Source: CAXBYZ01 sp963980215
Lineage (GTDB): Bacteria; Patescibacteriota; Microgenomatia; UBA1400; CG1-02-47-37
DNA length: 8,667 nt
Direction of reading: 5' to 3'
Assembly (NCBI GenBank): GCA_963980215.1
Contig: CAXBYZ010000029.1
Location: 1 to 8,667 of the forward strand
The notes under the pieces were generated by a model. It did no database searches and was not told the origin of the DNA. It was given only the letters and a program-made list of their open reading frames with translations. Of the stretch, positions 1-4,436 are shown one piece after another. Position numbers and translations under genes: made by a program. The stretch's first letter is position 1. Each line of letters starts with the position of its first letter.

Positions 1-77
1 CTATAAGTAACCCCAGCTACCACCAACAAAACTGCTAACAATCCTATTAAAATATGCTTCTTATTCATTATTTTCAT
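1..77 (-). CDS. Exported or membrane-anchored protein, N-terminal fragment
   Basis: The gene starts at ATG 77 and runs off the left edge, so only 25 codons are visible. The peptide begins MKIMNKKHILIGLLAVLLV: a lysine-rich start and then an uninterrupted hydrophobic run to about residue 24. That is a signal peptide or N-terminal transmembrane anchor, so the product is probably exported or membrane-bound. A second in-frame ATG at 68 (MNKKH) is an alternative start. I prefer 77 because a TAGAAT box sits 5 nt upstream, as at other first genes here; there is no clear Shine-Dalgarno. The function cannot be told from this fragment. The gene is separated from brnA by 389 bases holding the hairpin cluster described below. 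Confidence 0.6.
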   Translation of the reverse strand, partial: MKIMNKKHILIGLLAVLLVVAGVTY

Positions 78-82
78 AATTT

Positions 83-88
83 ATTCTA
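83..88 (-). promoter_or_regulatory. -10 box of the gene at 77 (leaderless type)
   Basis: On the minus strand TAGAAT lies 5 nt before ATG 77. With normal -10 to +1 spacing, transcription would start at about 76-77, at the start codon itself. No good -35 hexamer is seen. The call rests mainly on identity with the -10 boxes of radA (2487-2482) and the ATPase gene (3674-3669). Confidence 0.4.
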
Positions 89-99
89 AAAAGTAAAGC

Positions 100-182
100 T
101 TGTCTAAAGGGAAGTGATAGGCCTGCCCAACTTATCACCCCCCTCTAGAAAAGCCTTAGAGATGGCCCCTAGGCCTTGACAA
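100..182. other. Multi-helix dyad block in intergenic region
   Basis: Several complementary segments could form a junction. P1 pairs 100-104 plus 107-108 with 176-182 (TTGTC/GACAA, extended by AA/TT across a 2-nt bulge). Inside it are 114-121/131-138 (GTGATAGG/CTTATCAC, 8 bp with one G·U in the plus sense), 143-147/157-161 (CTCTA/TAGAG) and 164-167/172-175 (GGCC/GGCC). The motif TAGGCCT occurs twice. I do not recognise a known riboswitch or housekeeping RNA in either strand. It could be part of a small RNA, or of a leader for the gene at 77. Confidence 0.3.
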
Positions 183-207
183 AATCCTATTTCATTGTAA
201 ATTTATT

Positions 208-241
208 TTAGTAAGTTTTTTACGAGTAAAGAACTTATTAA
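208..241. repeat. Long AT-rich hairpin (15-bp stem, 4-nt loop)
   Basis: Bases 208-222 pair with 227-241 around the loop CGAG (223-226). All 15 positions pair when read as plus-strand RNA, two of them as G·U (211/238 and 218/231). In minus-strand RNA those two become A·C mismatches. The hairpin is one base away from the next one at 243-287, so the two are stacked in tandem. No T-tract follows on either side. Confidence 0.5.
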
Positions 242-242
242 T

Positions 243-290
243 AAGGGCATTATTATTCGAGTACCCCACTGCGATAATAATGCTCTTTTT
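243..290 (+). terminator. Hairpin with T-tract, terminator-like on the plus strand
   Basis: Bases 243-256 pair with 274-287 (14 bp, one G·U in plus sense). The apex can pair further (258-262 with 268-273, one bulged base) around an ACCCC loop. On the plus strand TTTTT (286-290) follows, as in an intrinsic terminator. No plus-strand gene is seen upstream, so either an unrecognised plus-strand RNA ends here or the hairpin works in minus-strand RNA, where it would lie within about 10 nt of the 5' end of a transcript from the promoter at 301-329. Confidence 0.4.
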
Positions 291-300
291 ATTACCTCGA

Positions 301-329
301 AATATATCAAAGAATATACTCTATGTCAA
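301..329 (-). promoter_or_regulatory. Strong sigma-70-type promoter, minus strand
   Basis: TTGACA (329-324), a 17-bp spacer and TATATT (306-301) read leftward on the minus strand. Transcription would start near 296-292, just before the hairpins at 287-243 and 241-208, and run toward the gene at 77. That gene has its own -10 box, so this promoter may serve a separate structured RNA or a leader of about 220 nt. No gene starts near it. The stretch 330-466, between this promoter and brnA, holds no gene or hairpin I can support apart from the DnaA-box-like 9-mer. Confidence 0.6.
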
Positions 330-431
330 TCCTATAACTTTTTTCACCTCGTTTTTATCATAACCCTATATATTTAACTATCACTTTACTCCCTCAACAA
401 AATACCTCAATATCCCCCTCTATTCAAACTA

Positions 432-440
432 TGTGGATAA
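432..440 (-). promoter_or_regulatory. Single consensus DnaA-box 9-mer
   Basis: TTATCCACA on the minus strand (TGTGGATAA on plus) matches the classic DnaA box exactly. It is alone: I see no second box in the flanking intergenic sequence and no dnaA or dnaN nearby. It may be chance or an isolated DnaA site; it does not by itself mark an origin. Confidence 0.25.
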
Positions 441-466
441 CTCTCCTACTTCAACCTCACACCGCT

Positions 467-760
467 TCAAACAGCTCTATATCTATGTTCTCTCTCTACC
501 CTATCAGCCAAAAACATCTTCATCAAAGACTGATACGGTACATCTCTTTTATTAGCCATCTGCTTAATGCTCTCAAGTAAAAACTTTGGTAACCTCAAGG
601 AAATCGACTGACTAGAGGGTTTTAAATTTGCAAAAATAGGGTTTCTAATTGACTTTGACATATCAAAATACTCAGTTGCGTCATGGGTTACCCAAAATTC
701 TCTCTCTTGGTCTTCAGTTTTAAACTTAGGAATCCTCTTTATTTTTTTATTTTTTACCAT
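467..760 (-). CDS. brnA: BrnA-like CopG-family antitoxin
   Basis: A 97-aa antitoxin of a type II toxin-antitoxin pair, expected to bind and neutralise the BrnT-like toxin encoded just upstream and to repress the shared promoter. The N-terminal part carries the family signature of CopG antitoxins that partner BrnT: IPKFKTEDQEREFW (10-23), then THD (25-27) and the NLKPSSQSISLRLP segment (45-58). The SISLRLP strand (52-58) followed by two helices (about 59-86, with NKRDVPYQSLMKMFL) is a ribbon-helix-helix DNA-binding fold. The start at 760 is set by a strong AGGAG Shine-Dalgarno 5 nt upstream. The gene begins inside the toxin gene (14-bp overlap), so translation is probably coupled. No terminator hairpin is seen after the stop at 467. 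Family assignment is firm; the symbol follows the usual BrnTA naming. Confidence 0.85.
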   Translation of the reverse strand: MVKNKKIKRIPKFKTEDQEREFWVTHDATEYFDMSKSIRNPIFANLKPSSQSISLRLPKFLLESIKQMANKRDVPYQSLMKMFLADRVEREHRYRAV

Positions 761-1058
761 ACTCTCTCCTTTCTTTTTTACTTTGATCTCTTGCCGAGAT
801 CACTCTGATTTTTCTATTTCTAATCATAAAGATAATAGTTAACTTTCGACCTCTATTGCTATGCCCAAAGATACCATATCTTTTTTCTGTTTCAGAATGT
901 TTTTCATCTTTAAAAAAAATAATTGGTTCATTAAAAAATGATTCCTCACACTCTTTAACAGACACAAAATGCTTAATTAAATTTTTATCAATATTCCCTT
1001 GAGTCCAATCAAATCCCTCTATTAAATTCAATAAGTTATTGATCTTCATCTCAGGCAT
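747..1058 (-). CDS. brnT: BrnT-like toxin (type II TA ribonuclease)
   Basis: A 103-aa protein of the BrnT family, whose characterised members are small RelE-fold ribonucleases. Family landmarks are in order: FDW (16-18), N26 and KH (29-30), the DEKHSETEKRYGIFG segment (51-65), GR (70-71), the IRVISARD motif (84-91) and ERREY (96-100). It comes first in the operon, as in typical brnTA, with the antitoxin gene overlapping its 3' end. No Shine-Dalgarno precedes ATG 1058. A near-consensus promoter overlaps an inverted repeat directly before the ATG, so the mRNA is probably leaderless while brnA has a strong ribosome site, which should favour antitoxin synthesis. A second in-frame ATG (Met4) is an alternative start. 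The frame is intact and full length. Confidence 0.85.
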   Translation of the reverse strand: MPEMKINNLLNLIEGFDWTQGNIDKNLIKHFVSVKECEESFFNEPIIFFKDEKHSETEKRYGIFGHSNRGRKLTIIFMIRNRKIRVISARDQSKKERREYGKK

Positions 1059-1095
1059 TGTATATGATCATAATATACAAATCTCACTTTGTCAA
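1059..1095 (-). promoter_or_regulatory. brnTA promoter with overlapping palindromic operator
   Basis: On the minus strand TTGACA (1095-1090), a 17-bp spacer and TATGAT (1072-1067) form a near-consensus promoter; the predicted start is about 1060, two bases before the brnT ATG. The -35 box lies in the last codons of radA (Leu-Thr-Lys-stop). An inverted repeat TGTATAT/ATATACA (1059-1065 and 1073-1079, with further pairing in the 7-bp centre) covers the -10 and the start site. This is the expected position for an operator bound by the ribbon-helix-helix antitoxin; autoregulation is inferred from the family. Confidence 0.7.
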
Positions 1096-2475
1096 CTCTC
1101 TTACCGCCTCAACCACCGTTTTCACCTTTTCGGGACTCAAAATTCTCGAGTAACCAAGCTTTAAAGCCTCTTTTTGGCGTTTTTCTCCAAAAGACACCCT
1201 CCTCACCTCTCCAAGTAACCCCACTTCTCCAAAAACAGCCAACTTTTGATCCACCGGCTTATTTTTAAAGCTACTTGCAATCGCCATACAAACCCCGAGA
1301 TCAGCCGCCGGCTCATTTAGCTTCAATCCCCCGGCCACATTTACATACACATCCATATTCCCTAAGGGCAATCGACACCTTTTAGACAAAACCGCAGTTA
1401 ATAGTTGCAATCTCTGTGGATTAATCCCATTTCCAATTCTTCGAGGCACCGCTAATTGCGAAGGGTTCACCAAAGCCTGCACTTCCACCAAAACCGGCCT
1501 AGTCCCCTCCATCACTGCCGTCACCACACTTCCAGGGACTTTACTTTGCCGTTCTTCCAAAAACAAATCACTAGGGTTACTCACTTCCATCAAACCTTTG
1601 TCACTCATCAAAAAAACACCCACTTCATCCACACTTCCAAATCTATTTTTATTTGCCCTTAAAATCCTAAAAACGTGTTTTTTATCCCCCTCCAAGTACA
1701 AAACCGTATCCACCAAGTGCTCAAGCACTTTTGGCCCAGCAATCGATCCTTGCTTAGTTACATGCCCTACTAATATTACTGATATATTAAGCTCTTTAGC
1801 CATTTTGAGTAATCTATGTGAACACTCTCTTACCTGTCCTACACTCCCCGCCATTCCCGTCAAATCCTCGGTATTCATGGTTTGAACACTATCCACAATC
1901 ACCAAACCCGGCTTCTTTCCCATTCCGGCCACACTGGCAATCACCTCATCCACATCCGTCTCCGCAAGAAAGGATAAAGACACTCCGGGAGTGTGATCCA
2001 ACCTCTCAATCCTCAACTTTATCTGTTCAGGAGATTCTTCCCCACAAACATAAATCACTGTTTTGTTAAGGTCCGTTCTTGAAGGTACTCCTTTAAGGCC
2101 GGACCTTTGAGGGCTCGAGTCCGTACTCGGACCCGAAAATGTTAAAGATAGTTGCGTCAACAAAGTACTCTTTCCAATCCCCGGCTCTCCAGCTAACAAA
2201 ACCACGCTTCCAGGCACCATTCCTCCCCCCAAAACTCTATCTAGCTCCCCAATGCCTGTAGTCACTCTAGAAACATCTCTACTCTTCACTTGAGATAGTT
2301 TAACCGGGGCTACTCCACCACTCTTCTTACTTTTCCCCAATCCACTCACAGTTTTCTTAGCTAACATTGTCTCTACTAAAGTGTTCCAGTCATTACAGCC
2401 TTCACACTGACCAGACCACTTCAAGGCCTCATAGCCACACTTTTGGCAAATAAATCTAGTTACTTGTTTACTCAT
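1084..2475 (-). CDS. radA: DNA repair/recombination ATPase RadA (Sms)
   Basis: A 463-aa RadA, the hexameric RecA-like ATPase that works with RecA in branch migration and repair. Domains in order: a four-cysteine zinc finger (C10, C13, C24, C27); a RecA-like core with Walker A GEPGIGKST (96-104), Walker B VIVDS (192-196) and the RadA-specific KNRFG motif (276-280); and a Lon-protease-like C-terminal domain (about 310-463). Between the Walker A helix and the next strand (VIYVCGEES, from 140) about 24 extra residues (roughly 114-137, rich in Ser, Pro, Gly and Arg) are not expected from E. coli RadA; this segment is encoded by palindromic DNA (2068-2136). ATG 2475 is preceded by AGGGGG and an extended -10 box, so the mRNA is probably leaderless. 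It lies between the ATPase terminator and brnTA. Confidence 0.95.
   Translation of the reverse strand: MSKQVTRFICQKCGYEALKWSGQCEGCNDWNTLVETMLAKKTVSGLGKSKKSGGVAPVKLSQVKSRDVSRVTTGIGELDRVLGGGMVPGSVVLLAGEPGIGKSTLLTQLSLTFSGPSTDSSPQRSGLKGVPSRTDLNKTVIYVCGEESPEQIKLRIERLDHTPGVSLSFLAETDVDEVIASVAGMGKKPGLVIVDSVQTMNTEDLTGMAGSVGQVRECSHRLLKMAKELNISVILVGHVTKQGSIAGPKVLEHLVDTVLYLEGDKKHVFRILRANKNRFGSVDEVGVFLMSDKGLMEVSNPSDLFLEERQSKVPGSVVTAVMEGTRPVLVEVQALVNPSQLAVPRRIGNGINPQRLQLLTAVLSKRCRLPLGNMDVYVNVAGGLKLNEPAADLGVCMAIASSFKNKPVDQKLAVFGEVGLLGEVRRVSFGEKRQKEALKLGYSRILSPEKVKTVVEAVRELTK
2068..2136. repeat. Tandem palindromic element inserted in frame in radA
   Basis: Two consecutive hairpins, both with loop TACT. The first spans 2068-2107: AAGGTCCG pairs with CGGACCTT (2068-2075/2100-2107), then an inner stem 2078-2085/2090-2097, with one mismatch and two G·U pairs overall. 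The second spans 2115-2136: GTCCG pairs with CGGAC (2119-2123/2128-2132), extended by TCG/CGA across one mismatch. GTCCG or its complement occurs in all four arms. The block coincides with the extra loop of RadA, and its length keeps the reading frame. It resembles the palindromic elements that insert into Rickettsia genes (RPE), but no relation is shown. Confidence 0.7.
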
Positions 2476-2481
2476 CCCCCT

Positions 2482-2490
2482 ATTCTACCA
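2482..2490 (-). promoter_or_regulatory. radA extended -10 promoter (leaderless)
   Basis: Minus-strand TGG-TAGAAT (2490-2482) is an extended -10 element; the sixth base downstream is followed directly by ATG 2475, so +1 falls on the A of the start codon. The -35 region at 17-bp spacing (CCTTCT) is poor, which an extended -10 can offset. The promoter sits right after the T-tract of the ATPase terminator. Confidence 0.5.
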
Positions 2491-2495
2491 CGCCC

Positions 2496-2538
2496 CAAAA
2501 AAACAGAAGGAACAGTAGGAACGGTTCCTACTGTTTTA
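2496..2538 (-). terminator. Terminator of the ATPase gene, with two alternative stems
   Basis: A perfect 12-bp inverted repeat (2511-2522/2524-2535) begins right at the TAA stop of the ATPase gene. On the minus strand it is followed by CCTTCTG and then seven T. A second, mutually exclusive fold pairs ACAGTAGGAAC (minus strand, 2534-2524) with GTTCCTTCTGT (2513-2503), one mismatch and a 10-nt loop, placing the T-tract right after the stem. The core is the same as in the terminator at 4403-4436. Confidence 0.7.
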
Positions 2539-3663
2539 CCCAAGAAAATCCAAATAATTATCCCTATTTATCACCTCAAAACTCGCCTCCTTGTAAGTCA
2601 AAAGCCAATCTTTGGGTGGTTTTACTTTTTTATCTCCCCACTTAAACTCAAAACCAAGTAATTTTCCACCCCTCTCTTCAACCCAATCAACCTCTTGCCC
2701 CTCCCAAGTTCTCCAAAAGTAATTATTGGCATAAATCTTCTTATACTCCTGAGTTTTCAATCTCTCACTCACCAAAAAATTCTCCCACAACCCACCCACA
2801 TCATCCCTAGTATCAAGATCATTAAAATTCCCAATCACTGCATTACGAATACCATTATCCAAAAAATAATACTTACTTTTTCTACTAATCTCTTTTCTCA
2901 AATTTCGACTATAACCTCTTAAATTATACAAAATAAAAGATTTTTCTAGTAAGTCCAAATACCTTTCAACTGTTTTTCTATCCAAGCTTAGTTGAGAACC
3001 CAACTCTGTCAAAGAAACTTCATTCCCCACTTGAAAGGCAATTAACTTTAATAAATCAAAAAGCTTTTTTGCTCCCTTTACTCTTTCAATCGCCAAAATA
3101 TCTTTCAATAAATACGATCTAGCTATCTCCTCAAGAATATTTCTTTTTTTTGCAACCATCTTATTCATCAACACCTCTGGATAAGTTCCATAAATTAAAT
3201 GTTTGTTCAAATCATTTGATAAATCAAAATTGCTTTTTCTCTTCTTCAACTCAAACACAGACACCGGAAACAAAGTCTTAGTCCATTTTCTCCCCACCAA
3301 TGGTTCTCCTAATTTATTAGCCAAATCAAACGAAGCTGACCCTGTAGCTATTACTTTTATATTAGGTACTTGGTCCACAATAATCTTCAATCCCATGCCA
3401 ATATTGGGCACTAGTTGAGCTTCATCAATCACTATCAATTCATTGTCAGCCACATAGTCAAATATTCTTCCAAAATTTTGGCTGGAAAGAACGTCTTGTA
3501 CCAAAATATCCTCACCATTATCAAACCGATATTTTAACTTAGTTCTCGAGATAAATTGATTTAACAAAGTCGTCTTTCCCACCCGACGTGGACCATAAAT
3601 CACTATCACCTTATTAGCTTCAATAATCTCTTCCAACTTGTCATAAACTCTTGGTATTAACAT
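2536..3663 (-). CDS. AAA_14 / DUF4143 family ATPase
   Basis: A 375-aa P-loop ATPase of the large AAA_14 plus DUF4143 family, common in bacteria and archaea and still without a settled role. Visible motifs: Walker A GPRRVGKTT (24-32), Walker B with acidic pair LIVIDEAQ (76-83), a sensor-like ATGSAS (106-111), a winged-helix-like stretch (about 213-245), and the C-terminal DUF4143 region with GLWENFLVSE (291-300). Near the end, EVDW (324-327) and FEFKW (338-342) resemble the D...ExK arrangement of PD-(D/E)xK nuclease folds; activity is not implied. The start is supported by a TTGACA-17-TAGAAT promoter ending 5 nt before the ATG; there is no Shine-Dalgarno. The TAA stop is fused to a terminator, so it is transcribed alone. 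Length is usual for the family. Confidence 0.88.
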   Translation of the reverse strand: MLIPRVYDKLEEIIEANKVIVIYGPRRVGKTTLLNQFISRTKLKYRFDNGEDILVQDVLSSQNFGRIFDYVADNELIVIDEAQLVPNIGMGLKIIVDQVPNIKVIATGSASFDLANKLGEPLVGRKWTKTLFPVSVFELKKRKSNFDLSNDLNKHLIYGTYPEVLMNKMVAKKRNILEEIARSYLLKDILAIERVKGAKKLFDLLKLIAFQVGNEVSLTELGSQLSLDRKTVERYLDLLEKSFILYNLRGYSRNLRKEISRKSKYYFLDNGIRNAVIGNFNDLDTRDDVGGLWENFLVSERLKTQEYKKIYANNYFWRTWEGQEVDWVEERGGKLLGFEFKWGDKKVKPPKDWLLTYKEASFEVINRDNYLDFLG

Positions 3664-3668
3664 ATTTT

Positions 3669-3697
3669 ATTCTAGCATATTCCCCGTAATATGTCAA
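3669..3697 (-). promoter_or_regulatory. ATPase gene promoter (leaderless)
   Basis: TTGACA (3697-3692), exactly 17 bp, then TAGAAT (3674-3669), also with TG one base before it (extended -10). The -10 ends 5 nt before ATG 3663, so +1 falls at the start codon. This is the best consensus match in the window. Confidence 0.75.
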
Positions 3698-3731
3698 TTT
3701 CAAGGATTTATACTCCCCGAAATAGGATAAT

Positions 3732-4367
3732 TCACTCACACTCCCCGCTTTTTCTAAACCCCGCTTCAATCGCCTCTTCCTCACTACAAAACCACTTCTC
3801 TCCCCGATCAAGATCGATAATCACACTCTTGTACTGCGTACACTCCGGCAAATGATAAATCTTCCAACTCCTATCCGCATCAATATTCCCTTTAATCACA
3901 CAATCTTTACTCTCCGGCTCTACCTGACTACAATCCATCCCAAACACTCCCCGCTTACTATTTTTCGCCTCATGATAAACCGCCGTCATCTCTTCTCGAT
4001 GACTATTCTTCTTATAATCCGTCCTAGCCCAACCCTCCTCAAGCATCACCTTGTTTACCAAGGTGTCCCCTACATACACCAAAGCTTGAATTCTGCCATA
4101 AGTTTCCCCGGTTTTCTCGGTTAACACTACTCGCTTACCATCAATCAGATCAGTTAGCTTCGCCTTAGCCTCTTCACTCCCACAATCTCCCAACTCCGGC
4201 GTATCTATCCCCAATAGTCTTACTTTTCTCTCATTTTTCATTCGAAAAGTATCCCCATCAATCACCTCAATTACCTTAGTTGCCTCCCAATAGCTCTTCC
4301 CAAAAACCACATTAGCAATCACCGACACCCCCAACACCACCATCATCGCCCATTTCTTTACTTTCAT
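3732..4367 (-). CDS. Secreted thermonuclease (SNase domain) with C-terminal Cys-rich domain
   Basis: A 211-aa staphylococcal-nuclease-like enzyme, expected to cut DNA or RNA outside the membrane using calcium. Residues 1-23 form a signal peptide or anchor (KVKKW then a hydrophobic run). The nuclease domain (about 29-145) keeps the active-site set: D37 in VIDGDTF, R50, D55 and E58 in RLLGIDTPE, and R92 in YGR, with the usual Arg-Glu spacing of eight. After a linker, residues 156-209 form a small domain (KGNI, KIYHLPECTQY, WFCSEEEAIEAGFR) that often follows SNase domains and is named sunset domain in some annotations, as far as I recall. The start is supported by the signal peptide and a promoter abutting the ATG. 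It is a single-gene unit between a terminator and the ATPase promoter. A nutrient-scavenging or DNA-uptake role is inference. Confidence 0.9.
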   Translation of the reverse strand: MKVKKWAMMVVLGVSVIANVVFGKSYWEATKVIEVIDGDTFRMKNERKVRLLGIDTPELGDCGSEEAKAKLTDLIDGKRVVLTEKTGETYGRIQALVYVGDTLVNKVMLEEGWARTDYKKNSHREEMTAVYHEAKNSKRGVFGMDCSQVEPESKDCVIKGNIDADRSWKIYHLPECTQYKSVIIDLDRGEKWFCSEEEAIEAGFRKSGECE

Positions 4368-4374
4368 TACCTTA

Positions 4375-4404
4375 AATCTACCACCTTTTCTCTCCCCTCG
4401 TCAA
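4375..4404 (-). promoter_or_regulatory. Thermonuclease gene promoter overlapping upstream terminator
   Basis: TTGACG (4404-4399), 18 bp, then extended -10 TGG-TAGATT (-10 hexamer 4380-4375). +1 is predicted at about 4368, one base before the ATG, so the mRNA should be leaderless. The first bases of the -35 are the last T of the preceding terminator's T-tract. Confidence 0.6.
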
Positions 4405-4436
4405 AAAAAACAGTAGGAACGGTTCCTACTGTTTTT
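4403..4436 (-). terminator. Intrinsic terminator of the 478-aa orphan gene
   Basis: A perfect 15-bp stem (4406-4420/4422-4436) with a one-base centre begins within the TAA stop codon and is followed on the minus strand by a run of T ending at 4403. The 25-base core (4409-4433) is identical to 2511-2535. Confidence 0.85.

Noticed and set aside
61..138. A 25-codon minus-strand frame from GTG 138 to stop 63-61, preceded by a G-run and overlapping the start of the gene at 77 (possible leader peptide).
   Set aside because: The G-run abuts the GTG with no spacing, the frame falls inside a pairing hairpin arm, and the peptide shows no leader-peptide features.
330..466. Possible decayed gene between brnA and the promoter at 301-329.
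   Set aside because: Only very short frames with early stops; nothing resembling a toxin, antitoxin or other protein motif.
1715..1730. Perfect 7-bp inverted repeat AAGTGCT/AGCACTT in radA.
   Set aside because: It encodes the conserved KVLEHL segment; no T-tract or repeat partner elsewhere, so it is explained by coding constraint and chance.
1598..2069. Plus-strand open frames opposite radA.
   Set aside because: Pro/His/Ser-rich antisense translations of a certain gene; stop-poor only because of base composition.
4047..4065. Hairpin CACCTTG/CAAGGTG within the thermonuclease gene.
   Set aside because: Internal to a well-conserved coding region with no T-tract; a 7-bp stem is expected by chance at this scale.
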